This document shows positions 26,643 to 36,244 of a stretch of 64,000 nt of DNA, piece by piece. The translations under genes were made by a program, and so were the position numbers. Positions within the stretch are counted from its first letter, which is position 1; each line of letters begins with the position of its first letter. The notes under the pieces are model-generated. The model searched no databases. It worked only from the letters and a program-made list of their open reading frames with translations, and had not been told where the DNA came from. The stretch comes from Mesoflavibacter sp. (GTDB lineage: Bacteria > Pseudomonadota > Alphaproteobacteria > UBA8366 > Aestuariispiraceae). The stretch covers positions 3,192,148 through 3,256,147 of the forward strand of contig CP051228.1 in NCBI GenBank assembly GCA_017792345.1, in the 5' to 3' direction.

Positions 26643-27380
26643 CTAGTCCCGGTTCAAGGTTTGGGCGGCGATCAGGTCTTCGGCGACCGGCTCGCGCGTG
26701 CCGCGTTCCCAGATCCCGGTCGCACCGCGCAGCCATTGCGCCCGGTACCAGGATCCTGCTTCATCCTTCTCCCACCAGAAGATCGGTGCGGTGAAATCGC
26801 CGACCCAGGCGAAATACAGCAGGACCGGCGCGTCCCCGGTGGTCAGCGAATGGGTGCGCTCGCGCGGCGTGATCGAATAACCCCCGGCTGTCAGGTCGAA
26901 CGGGTCGCCGTCGACGCCGTGGCGCAGGGTCAATGTGCCGGACAGACAGAAATACAGCTCCGCCGCGACATGGGTGTGCAGCGGATAGTGGATGTTGGGC
27001 GCCAGGGTGAAGAACCCGCCGCGCAGGCGCTCGCAGCCCATGATGCCCAGCGCGCCATAGACATGGGCCGCGTACATGCCTTTCTGCAGGGCTGGATCGA
27101 CGTCGGGATGTTCGCTGAGGACCGTCTTCCAACTCGTCAGGCGGGCCATATCGGGCAGGCATTCCGCCAGCGGCGCGGACACCGCGACCTGCGGCAGCGT
27201 CTCGGCAAAGGCCGGCGGCGGTGGGGTGGGGGTGTCGGCGGGGGTGTCGTCGAACCCGTCCCGCATACCCTGAATCAGCGGGGCCAGGAACGGGAGGAGC
27301 GCAATGTCCTCCCGCGCCCGGCCGCGCAATTCCTCGACCAGCGCGGTGGTGAAGCGGATGCGCGGGTCGTCGAGGGTCAT
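26643..27380 (-). CDS. DMSP-lyase-family cupin (DddL/DddQ-like)
   Basis: 245 residues with a C-terminal cupin. Motif 1 fits exactly: His135-x-His137, then Glu141 and Tyr143 (YPLHTHVAAELYFCLSG); motif 2 supplies His177 (PRERTHSL). The His, Glu and Tyr set, and the flanking style (NIHYPLHTH), match the DddQ/DddL group of dimethylsulfoniopropionate lyases, which split DMSP into dimethyl sulfide and acrylate. The N-terminal half (about 1-110) is helical, with a proline-rich stretch at 48-56. DMSP activity is inferred from family only. It sits 10 bases after the aminotransferase stop and 6 bases before the hydratase. Confidence 0.65.
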   Translation of the reverse strand: MTLDDPRIRFTTALVEELRGRAREDIALLPFLAPLIQGMRDGFDDTPADTPTPPPPAFAETLPQVAVSAPLAECLPDMARLTSWKTVLSEHPDVDPALQKGMYAAHVYGALGIMGCERLRGGFFTLAPNIHYPLHTHVAAELYFCLSGTLTLRHGVDGDPFDLTAGGYSITPRERTHSLTTGDAPVLLYFAWVGDFTAPIFWWEKDEAGSWYRAQWLRGATGIWERGTREPVAEDLIAAQTLNRD

Positions 27381-27390
27381 AGGATGCCGA

Positions 27391-28620
<1,230 letters not shown>

Positions 28621-28823
28621 CTAGGGATTTGGATGCGCGAACGGGGCAAACCTACGCCTATGAACGCCGCACTGCAACACAGTCTCGGATACCAAAAGCC
28701 GGGGCCGTATTGCCCCATCTATACGAATGATGTTCGACTGACGGAAATCGAACGCGTTCGGGCCGCGCACCCCATATTGGTCCAAGACCGCATTCCGAAA
28801 CACCGCAAAATGAGGCTCTGATT

Positions 28824-29600
28824 ATGAAGGCGCATGTCGTTCTCGCCCATCCCGAACCGAAATCGTTCAATGCACATCTTGCCGCGCTGGCCAGGGAAAC
28901 GCTGGTCGAATGCGGCTGGCAGGTGACCCTGACAGATCTCTATGCCGACGGATTCGATCCGTGCGAACAGGCGTCGCATTACCGGACCCCATTGAATGCC
29001 GATCGATTCGATACGCAATCCGAACAGCGGCACGCCTCGGCGGAAGGAGCCTTGCCGCCGGAAGTGACTTCGGAGATCGACCGCCTTTCAGAAGCGGATC
29101 TGGTCATCCTTCAATATCCGATGTGGTGGCACTTGCCGCCCGCAATCCTCAAAGGGTGGATGGATCGCGTCTTCGTCTATGGAGAGGTCTACAAGAGCAA
29201 TTTTCGGTTCGAGAACGGCCGCTTTGTCGGCAAGAAGGCGATGATTTCGGTGACGGTCGGGACCAGCCCGGAAACCTATGCCTTCAATGGCCGGAGTGGC
29301 GATATCGATCTGCTTCTCTGGCCGGTCAATTTCTCGTTGGCCTATGTCGGGTTCGATGTCCTGCCGCCCTATGTCGCCTATGGGGTCGAGGCCGGCCTTC
29401 GCTATTCCGACGCTTCCGTGGTGGAACAGAGGCTGCAGGATATTCAGGAAAACTACCGCGCACGTTTGCGGCATGTGGAATCCGATCCCGTGGTGCCTTT
29501 CAATCGAATGGCCGATTGGGGAGATAACGGGCGGATCAAACCGGACGCCCCTGCATACAGCCCCTTCATTCGGCATCGGGAAGAATTGAAGATCGATTGA
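28824..29600 (+). CDS. NAD(P)H quinone reductase-like flavoprotein (MdaB/KefF type)
   Basis: 258 residues with a flavodoxin-like fold. VVLAHPEPKSFN forms the FMN/FAD phosphate-binding start, and QYPMWWHLPPAILKGWMDRVF is the hallmark of NQO1/MdaB-type two-electron quinone reductases. The C-terminal 50 residues extend beyond the usual 190-210-residue core. A protective role against quinones is likely. Monocistronic; 224 bases upstream of it and 144 bases downstream hold no supported gene. Confidence 0.87.
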   Translation: MKAHVVLAHPEPKSFNAHLAALARETLVECGWQVTLTDLYADGFDPCEQASHYRTPLNADRFDTQSEQRHASAEGALPPEVTSEIDRLSEADLVILQYPMWWHLPPAILKGWMDRVFVYGEVYKSNFRFENGRFVGKKAMISVTVGTSPETYAFNGRSGDIDLLLWPVNFSLAYVGFDVLPPYVAYGVEAGLRYSDASVVEQRLQDIQENYRARLRHVESDPVVPFNRMADWGDNGRIKPDAPAYSPFIRHREELKID

Positions 29601-29744
29601 ACCGGGTAGGGGGCTGTTGGGGGACAAGGCGGCTGCCTTAATCCCGCCGCAAAAGGACCGCGCCCGCGCCTTCGCCCGCCCCCGTCCGCGCCCCGATCCG
29701 GGCGCAGCCTGCACCGTGACCTCAAGCTACGGAGGAACGGTCAG

Positions 29745-31910
29745 ATGCAGGTTCAGACTTTCAGCTATCCGACACAGGCGTATCGCCTGGCGATGCGGGA
29801 CCGGATCCTAGTCCGGGCGGTGTCGGTCTTGTGCTTCGCGGTCGTGCTGGCGGCCGCCTATCTGGCGTTGGCGGCGCCGGTTCGCGCCGACACGGCGGTT
29901 CAGGACGACGGGTTGTTCCTGCGGCCGATGGCGGGACCGGCGGCCGACGGCCCCGCAGCCGCGGATCCGGCTGTGGGCGAGGCGGTGCAGCGTCCCTATC
30001 GTGCCGCACCGCGCCTGGCCCAGACCATCCGGTTGGACATTGCCGGGGTCGTGGCGCGCGGATCGGTGACGCAATTGTTCCGCAACGACAGTTCGAGTTG
30101 GGTCGAGGGCCGCTATAAATTCCCGCTGCCCAGCGACGCGGCGGTCGACCGGTTGCGCATCCGGGTGGACGACCGCGTTGTCGAAGGCGTCATCCAGGAA
30201 CGCGAACAGGCGCAGCGGACCTATGACCAGGCGCGCGAGGCCGGACAGACGGCCGCGCTGCTGACGGAGGAACGGCCCAACCTGTTCACGATCTCGCTCG
30301 CCAATATCGGTCCGGGTGAGGTGATCGCGGTCGATCTGGAGTTTCAGGCCAAGGTGAACCGTGAGGGTGATGCGTTCGAATTCCGCATGCCGCTGGTCTC
30401 CGCGCCGCGCTATCTGCCGGATATGGAACTGTCATCCATCGATCATCCCGCCCTGCGCGCGACCATCGCCAAGCAATTGGAAGACGCCGCGCGGCTGGGA
30501 TTCCCGATCGACCTGTCGCGGCAATCCAACCGAACGGCCCTGGAGGTCGCCTTGGACGCCGGTGCCGAGATCGCGTCCCTGGAAAGCCCGACCCATGATC
30601 TGGTCGTATCGCGCGACGAACAGAAATACCGGATCGGCCTGCGCCTCGGCGAGGAACCGGCGGACCGCGACATCGTTCTGCGCTGGGCGACGGAGCGGGC
30701 GGAAATGCCGGGCGCGGCGCTGTTTCACGAAAGCCGAGACGGGACGGATTATCTGCTCGCCATGATCAGCCCGCCCGATGCCCGGATTTCCGAGAAGCTG
30801 GACCGGCGGCGCGACATTACCTTCCTGATCGACACTTCGGGATCGATGGACGGGGAATCGATGCGCGCGGCGAAGTCGGCCCTGGTCGAGGCGATCCTGG
30901 GCCTGCGGCCGGACGACCGGTTCGACATCATCGAATTCGACAACGACTACAGCCGCCTGTTCGGAAGCACCCGCCCGGCGAATCTTACGGCCGTCGACGA
31001 CGCGATGCGCTTCGTGGCCGCACTGGCCGCCGATGGCGGGACCGAGATGGCAGGCCCGCTGCGCGCCGCGATGAACGACCGGGCCGAGCCGGGTTATCTG
31101 CGCCAGGTCGTCTTTCTTACCGATGGGCAAGTCGGGAATGAAGACGCCCTGTTCCGCATGATCGAGGCCAATCTGGGCAAGGCGCGCCTGTTCACCGTCG
31201 GTCTGGGCAGCGCGCCCAACGACTGGTTCATGCGCAAGGCGGCCGAACTCGGGCGCGGACAGACGGTCTCCATCCCGAATGACGACGATGCGGCGGAACG
31301 GATGGCCGATTTCTATCGCGGCATCGAACAGCCGGTCGTGGTCGACCTGACCCTTGCAACGGGTGCGGGGACGGCGGAGGTCTACCCGAACCGGATGCCC
31401 GACCTGTATGGCGCGAAATCCCTGATGATCCCGGTGGCGCTCACCGATTGGGACGGCACCCTGACTTTCGAGGGCGACACGTCGGACGGGTCCTGGCAGA
31501 TCCAACTGGACCGTTCCGACCTGCGTCCGGCCGCCGGGGTCGCCAAATTGTGGGCCGAAAGCAAGGTCGAGGCGATCCAGGACACGATGCGCGCCGGGGA
31601 TCTGGACGTGGAGGCGGGCCGTCTGGCGGTTCTGGACGTCGCGATCCCGCACCGGCTGGCCACTCGTTACACAAGTTTCGTCGCCGTTGACGCGACGCCG
31701 CGTCGGCCGGAGGGCGAGGCCCTGCGCGAAGGCGTGGTCCCCAACAATCTTCCCGACGGCATGGCGATGGGCAGCTTGGCCGGACCGGCCGGCGCAACCG
31801 GCTGGGAGGCGGATTTCCGGATCGGCGCCGCCCTGATCGCCGGGTCCCTGTTCCTGTTGCTTCTGTCCCGCCGGCTGAACGGCGGGCGAAACCGGAGGAT
31901 GGTGCGATGA
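29745..31910 (+). CDS. Marine proteobacterial sortase target protein (VIT + VWA)
   Basis: 721 residues. After an N-terminal membrane/signal segment (about 24-50, ending PVRAD), there is a VIT domain (about 80-210, with SSSWVEGRYKFPLP) and a VWA domain with a complete MIDAS motif starting at Asp363 (DTSGSM). The C-terminus has a hydrophobic helix (about 690-708) followed by Arg-rich residues, as in sortase substrates. Directly downstream, and overlapping by 4 bases, is its class GN sortase. The pairing is a known gene pair in marine proteobacteria. No canonical LPxTG precedes the helix; LPDGM is the nearest match. Strong Shine-Dalgarno GGAGGAAC. Confidence 0.92.
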   Translation: MQVQTFSYPTQAYRLAMRDRILVRAVSVLCFAVVLAAAYLALAAPVRADTAVQDDGLFLRPMAGPAADGPAAADPAVGEAVQRPYRAAPRLAQTIRLDIAGVVARGSVTQLFRNDSSSWVEGRYKFPLPSDAAVDRLRIRVDDRVVEGVIQEREQAQRTYDQAREAGQTAALLTEERPNLFTISLANIGPGEVIAVDLEFQAKVNREGDAFEFRMPLVSAPRYLPDMELSSIDHPALRATIAKQLEDAARLGFPIDLSRQSNRTALEVALDAGAEIASLESPTHDLVVSRDEQKYRIGLRLGEEPADRDIVLRWATERAEMPGAALFHESRDGTDYLLAMISPPDARISEKLDRRRDITFLIDTSGSMDGESMRAAKSALVEAILGLRPDDRFDIIEFDNDYSRLFGSTRPANLTAVDDAMRFVAALAADGGTEMAGPLRAAMNDRAEPGYLRQVVFLTDGQVGNEDALFRMIEANLGKARLFTVGLGSAPNDWFMRKAAELGRGQTVSIPNDDDAAERMADFYRGIEQPVVVDLTLATGAGTAEVYPNRMPDLYGAKSLMIPVALTDWDGTLTFEGDTSDGSWQIQLDRSDLRPAAGVAKLWAESKVEAIQDTMRAGDLDVEAGRLAVLDVAIPHRLATRYTSFVAVDATPRRPEGEALREGVVPNNLPDGMAMGSLAGPAGATGWEADFRIGAALIAGSLFLLLLSRRLNGGRNRRMVR

Positions 31911-32515
31911 TGCGGATACGATGCGCGATTTTCCTGGCGGGTGTTCTGGCGGCGTTGGGGATGTGGCAGGTCGGCCAGTCCGCCGTCGTCCTCGCCAAGG
32001 CCTGGCTGGCCCCGGTTCTGATCGAACATTCCTGGGCCAAGGCGCAGGACGGGGCGCAGGGGGACGATCTCCACCCCTGGCCTTGGGCGGATATGGTGCC
32101 GGTGGCGAAGCTGCGCTTCCCCGCCACGGGGCAGGAGCGGATTGCCCTGTCCGGCGGCAGCGGCAGCGCGATGGCCTTCGGCCCAACTCAAATCCCCCAC
32201 GCGCCCCTGCCGGCCTTCTTCGGTCACCGCGACACGCATTTCACGCTGCTGCGGGATGTGGCGATCGGTGACGAGATCGAATGGCAGACCGCCGGCGCGC
32301 CCGCGCGCCGCTATCGCATTCAGGAAACCGCCGTGATGCATAAGGACCGCATCCAGGTGCCGCGTTCGGAGGATGGGCGCCTGATCGCACTGGTCACCTG
32401 CTGGCCCTTCGACGCCGTCAGCGCGGGCGGTCCCATGCGCTATGTTGTCCTTGCGGCGGCGGTCGAGGAGGAGACCGGGGACATCCTCGCCGACGCGTCA
32501 CCAGGGGAACTATAG
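31907..32515 (+). CDS. Class GN sortase
   Basis: 202 residues. An N-terminal hydrophobic helix (about 7-30) anchors it in the inner membrane, and the sortase barrel faces the periplasm. The catalytic set is complete: His107 (FFGHRDTHF), Cys165 (LVTCWPFD) and Arg178 (PMRYVV). It cleaves and transpeptidates a single dedicated substrate, presumably the VIT/VWA protein immediately upstream, with which it overlaps (ATGA). Sortases are unusual in Gram-negative bacteria; this class is the main exception. Confidence 0.93.
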   Translation: MMRIRCAIFLAGVLAALGMWQVGQSAVVLAKAWLAPVLIEHSWAKAQDGAQGDDLHPWPWADMVPVAKLRFPATGQERIALSGGSGSAMAFGPTQIPHAPLPAFFGHRDTHFTLLRDVAIGDEIEWQTAGAPARRYRIQETAVMHKDRIQVPRSEDGRLIALVTCWPFDAVSAGGPMRYVVLAAAVEEETGDILADASPGEL

Positions 32516-32597
32516 CGAAAACGGTATCGATATTCGGAAAAAATGTATTTCCGGTATGAGTTTCGGTTTCCTATCGTCGCGCCGAAAGGAGACCGGA

Positions 32598-33017
32598 ATG
32601 ACCTGCGAACTGCAACCGGGACTGACCCATCGCCTGACCCTGACGGTGGAGGAGGCGCTGACGGTACCGGCGGTTTTCCCGGCCGCCGAGTCTTTTGCCG
32701 CCATGCCGCCGGTCTTTGCCACCGCCTTCCTGGTCGGCCTGATCGAGCGGGCCTGTATCGAGGCGCTGACGCCGCTGCTTTCGGACGGGGAGCGCACGGT
32801 CGGGACCCATGTCGATATCAGCCATTGCGCTGCGACGCCGGTCGGCATGGAGGTGACGGCGGAGGTGATTTTGGAGGCCGTATCCGGCCGCCATCTGGCC
32901 TTCCGCGTCACCGCCTGGGACGCCGCCGGCACGATCGGCGCAGGCCGCCACGAAAGACACCGCATCGACCTGCCAAGGTTCCTGGAGTCCGTCGAGAGGA
33001 AACGCGCGGCGGTTTGA
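32598..33017 (+). CDS. Thioesterase, fluoroacetyl-CoA thioesterase (FlK)-like hotdog protein
   Basis: 139 residues with a single hotdog fold. The pattern GLTHRLTLTVEEALTVPAV, the helix FLVGLIERACIEAL and the GTHVDISHCAATPVGMEV strand are typical of the FlK-like thioesterase family. Such enzymes hydrolyse short acyl-CoAs; fluoroacetyl-CoA specificity is not implied. The ATG at 32598 has a strong AAAGGAGA site; the longer open frame to 32442 overlaps the sortase gene. Confidence 0.82.
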   Translation: MTCELQPGLTHRLTLTVEEALTVPAVFPAAESFAAMPPVFATAFLVGLIERACIEALTPLLSDGERTVGTHVDISHCAATPVGMEVTAEVILEAVSGRHLAFRVTAWDAAGTIGAGRHERHRIDLPRFLESVERKRAAV

Positions 33018-33063
33018 GGTTGGGCCGATTGGATCGGCAGATTAAGCGTCGGCTGGTTGCCCG

Positions 33064-33465
33064 CTACTTCTTTCGACCAACCGCCGTGAGAATGCGATTT
33101 TCCAATGTCGTCCGGGAGATCGGCTTCAGCATATAGCTGGTGACGCCAAGCTCCTTCGCCTGAAGGACACCGTCGCTGTCCGATCGACCGGTCAGGATGA
33201 TGACGGGGGTATCGGCCGGGGCGCCGGCGGTGCCGGCATGAAGCATCTTTATGAAATCGAACCCGGTCTTCCCGGGCATCTCAAGATCGACGAACAGAAC
33301 GTCCGGCGGGGATTGTTCGCCCTTCAGAAGGGTAATTGCCTCGTCGACCCCCTTTGCCTGCAGGATCGAGGTGATGCCGATGGTTCCCAGCGTCTGGGCG
33401 ATCAGGCGGTTCATGAACGGTTCGTCATCCAGAACCAGGACCTTCAGATGCTTCAGGTCTTCCAT
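33064..33465 (-). CDS. Single-domain CheY-like response regulator
   Basis: 133 residues forming one receiver domain with all key residues: the acidic pair in VLDDEP, the phosphoacceptor Asp in FVDLEMPGKTG, Thr in ILTGRSD and Lys in MLKPIS. It has no output domain and is probably a phosphate shuttle or sink for the large kinase encoded upstream in the same operon. It is the last gene, 41 bases after the unknown 505-residue gene. ATG 33465 was chosen because the conserved domain starts there. Confidence 0.9.
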   Translation of the reverse strand: MEDLKHLKVLVLDDEPFMNRLIAQTLGTIGITSILQAKGVDEAITLLKGEQSPPDVLFVDLEMPGKTGFDFIKMLHAGTAGAPADTPVIILTGRSDSDGVLQAKELGVTSYMLKPISRTTLENRILTAVGRKK

Positions 33466-33506
33466 CGAAAATCTCCTTTCGTCACGAAACCGGCCGGGAG
33501 AGCGGT

Positions 33507-35024
33507 TCAAGAATCACGGACCGGCAAGGCGCGCATGCCCTCTCGGCCCCTTTGAAGGCAGGCCTCCAGGCCGGTCGCCTGCGGCACGGACAGGGTTTCG
33601 ATGCCGAATGCCGGCAGCGACTGCAACAAAGCCTTGTCCAGCGTCGTACGAGCCCAGGGCAGCGCCGCATGGGCCCTGACCGCTTCTGCGAATTCAACAA
33701 ATGCCGATGGATCCAAGACTTCATTCCGAAGCAGATCGCTGTCAAACCCGATCCCGGCGAACAGGTTTCGCGGCAATTCCGTCAGGCGAACAGACGGCGA
33801 GTCAAACAGAAGCCAGGGCTTACTGGAACCGGATTTCAACATGCCCGCCAGATCGGCCAGCCGGCGGGCGGAGAAATCGCGCGGCAGAGAAACAATTGCC
33901 GCGATCAGCGAAACCCGGCCGGTCAGCCGTTCGCCGAGGGCCCGAAAACTTTGGACCACCGGGTCCCTGAAATGCGGAGCCGCGAGCACCCCATAATGGA
34001 TCGGAACGAGAATCCGGCAGGCCTGTTCCGTCGGCAGAGCGTTAGCGGCGGCTTCGACTTCTGCCAACAGTTTCAGGTCCAGGTCGGCCAGGATTTCCGG
34101 CGGGATGCCGCGCCCGAACAAATCGAAACCCGATGAAGCCCTGCTTTCAGGCTCGCGCTTCATCGGAACGGCCAAAACACCGGACAGCGTCTTATGGGAC
34201 AGATCCCAGATCCCGTCGAAGCCCGCTTCCACACGCTTGAGGTCGTGACGGATCGCCGTTTCCACCGCCGCCACCTTGTCGGCGGCAGTGACCGGGGGCG
34301 GTGATTTGGGCCGGGTCCGCGGGACGGTCGCAGTGGGCGCCTTCTCGACGGCCGGCGGTTGGGAGTCCGTCAGCGTCTGCCCGTCCTGCCATTCTCCGAA
34401 CGCCGCGATTTCCCGCCAGGCAGCCGGCAAGGCCGTTTCGCCCTCGGTCCCCGCATCATCGTCCCGGTGTTTTGGTCCCCCGTCGGATGTCGCTCTGGCC
34501 AGGAGCGGGGCCAGAACCGAGCGCAACGCCTCCATATCCTGCAGCAGCACGAACCGGGCGGATTTGCCGCTGCCAGGCAAGGCCGCGGAGAGATGGAGGG
34601 ACCAGTCCTCACATCCCAACGAGTCCAGCGCGACCCTCAGATCCTGCAAGGCAACCTCGCAGGCCAATCGGCCGTCTTGCGCGAACAGGGTTCCGAACCG
34701 CATGAAGAAGTCCGTCCAGCCGACCCGGCGGACGAATCCGGCGCTGCCGCATTGCCGGATCAGGATATCCTTGGCGGCCAGGGAAACCGCATCGATCCGT
34801 CCGGATTCCAGGCCCTCCTCCAAGGGCGGCACGATTTCGAACAGCACCACCCGACCAATGACGTCGAGCGGTTCCCGGTTCAGGATCAACGCAATCTTCG
34901 GCTTCAAATCTTCCAGCCGTTCCTGCTTCACCCGTTTCGAACGCGCAAAGGCCGCCATCGCGGGATCCGGCTTTACCGGTTCCGGCTTCTTGCGGCCCAG
35001 GAGTTTTCCGACAATATCGAACAC
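33507..35024 (-). CDS. Unknown 505-residue protein of the signalling operon
   Basis: Not recognised. It is a soluble protein with a basic N-terminus (LLGRKKPEPVKPDPAM), a helical first part (about 25-180) and a Pro/Thr-rich linker (about 210-245). The C-terminal part (about 250-500) repeats several alpha/beta-looking elements, such as RILVPIHYGVLAAPHFRDPVV and RLADLAGMLKSGSSKPWLLFDSP. No catalytic motif is evident. The GTG start lies 6 bases after the REC-EAL stop, so translation is tightly linked to the kinase/EAL genes. An adaptor or effector role in that pathway is inferred only from context. Confidence 0.75.
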   Translation of the reverse strand: MFDIVGKLLGRKKPEPVKPDPAMAAFARSKRVKQERLEDLKPKIALILNREPLDVIGRVVLFEIVPPLEEGLESGRIDAVSLAAKDILIRQCGSAGFVRRVGWTDFFMRFGTLFAQDGRLACEVALQDLRVALDSLGCEDWSLHLSAALPGSGKSARFVLLQDMEALRSVLAPLLARATSDGGPKHRDDDAGTEGETALPAAWREIAAFGEWQDGQTLTDSQPPAVEKAPTATVPRTRPKSPPPVTAADKVAAVETAIRHDLKRVEAGFDGIWDLSHKTLSGVLAVPMKREPESRASSGFDLFGRGIPPEILADLDLKLLAEVEAAANALPTEQACRILVPIHYGVLAAPHFRDPVVQSFRALGERLTGRVSLIAAIVSLPRDFSARRLADLAGMLKSGSSKPWLLFDSPSVRLTELPRNLFAGIGFDSDLLRNEVLDPSAFVEFAEAVRAHAALPWARTTLDKALLQSLPAFGIETLSVPQATGLEACLQRGREGMRALPVRDS

Positions 35025-35030
35025 CGCCCG

Positions 35031-36221
35031 TTACTCTCCGGGCGGCAGGTCGCCCCGTGCGCGTGCCCAATCCAGCAATTCGTCGGCGGGCATGGGGCGG
35101 GCGATGAAATAACCCTGAACGACATCGACGCCGAGTTCCGCGACGATATCCCATTCGGCCTGGGTCTCGACCCCTTCCGCGACCGTGCTGAGCCCGAGTC
35201 GCCGTGCGAGATCGACACTGGATTCCAGCATCGCGCGGGCTTCTTCGTCATGGTTCGCCCCCGCGACGAAGGCGCGGTCGATCTTCAGTTCGGTGAAGGG
35301 CGCGCGCTTGAGCTGCTGCATGGAGGAGGCCCCTGTTCCGAAGTCGTCGATCGACAGGCCGATCCCTTTCATGCGCAACCGGGTCAGCACCTCCAGGGGC
35401 GCGGCGATGTCTTCCATGATGCGGGATTCCGTGACCTCGAACACAATGCGGCTCAGGTCGACTCCGGCGTCTTCCGACGCCTCGATCACGAATTGAACCA
35501 GGTCGAAGCGGGTCAGGGATTCGACCGAGAAATTCACCGCGACCTTGATATCCAACCCCTGCAGCATCCAGTCGCTGGCGCAGGACACGGCCTTCAGAAA
35601 GACCTTCTCGGTAAGGGCATCGATCAGGCCGTTATTCTCGGCGACGGAGATGAACGCCACCGGCGGGACCAGCTTTCCGTCCGCGCCGCGCCAGCGCACA
35701 AGGGTTTCAACCCCAACCAGCTTCTTGTCCGTGACGCTGACCTTGGGCTGAAAATGGGCCTCGACCGAGCCGGAATGAATTCCCGCTTCCAGTTCCTCGA
35801 CCGGAACCAGGGGGATCGGGCCCCGCTTGCGGCGTTCCTGCTCCGCATTCACCTTTTCCAGCAGGGCCTTGAGTGGGTCCGGTTTGACCGGCTTCTGCAA
35901 CGCCCCGAGGACCGTCAACTGATGCGCCTGCGCCAGCTGATAGGCGGTCTGCAGGACCCGCTTGTCTTCGCCGCTGACGAGAATGACCGATGCGGCAACC
36001 TCTCGCTCGGACAGGTGGCGCAGAAACTCCAACCCGTCCATGCCGGGCATGTTCAGATCCAGCAGAATGACGTTCGGCGCCGCATCCGCCAGCGCATCCA
36101 ATCCAGACTGCCCATCCAGTGCCGATGAAACGGTCGTTATGCCGATCTTGTTCAGCATCCGCGTCGTCAGGTTGATCATGAATTTGTCGTCGTCGACGAT
36201 CAGGGCTCTCAGCTGATCCAT
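35031..36221 (-). CDS. Response regulator with EAL domain (c-di-GMP phosphodiesterase)
   Basis: 396 residues. The receiver domain (about 1-125) has VDDDKF, the phosphoacceptor in LLDLNMPGMDG, SGED and QKPVKP. The EAL domain (about 145-390) has a slightly altered signature, GVETLVRW (ETL instead of EAL), but keeps the catalytic Glu. The remaining active-site elements are present: NFSVESL, FEVTESRIMED, DDFGTGASSM, LKIDRAFV, EGVETQAEW and QGYFIARPM. It is probably an active phosphodiesterase controlled by phosphorylation. It follows the giant kinase by 23 bases and is its most likely output. Confidence 0.93.
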   Translation of the reverse strand: MDQLRALIVDDDKFMINLTTRMLNKIGITTVSSALDGQSGLDALADAAPNVILLDLNMPGMDGLEFLRHLSEREVAASVILVSGEDKRVLQTAYQLAQAHQLTVLGALQKPVKPDPLKALLEKVNAEQERRKRGPIPLVPVEELEAGIHSGSVEAHFQPKVSVTDKKLVGVETLVRWRGADGKLVPPVAFISVAENNGLIDALTEKVFLKAVSCASDWMLQGLDIKVAVNFSVESLTRFDLVQFVIEASEDAGVDLSRIVFEVTESRIMEDIAAPLEVLTRLRMKGIGLSIDDFGTGASSMQQLKRAPFTELKIDRAFVAGANHDEEARAMLESSVDLARRLGLSTVAEGVETQAEWDIVAELGVDVVQGYFIARPMPADELLDWARARGDLPPGE

Positions 36222-36244
36222 CTATCTCCACCCTCAGATTTCAC

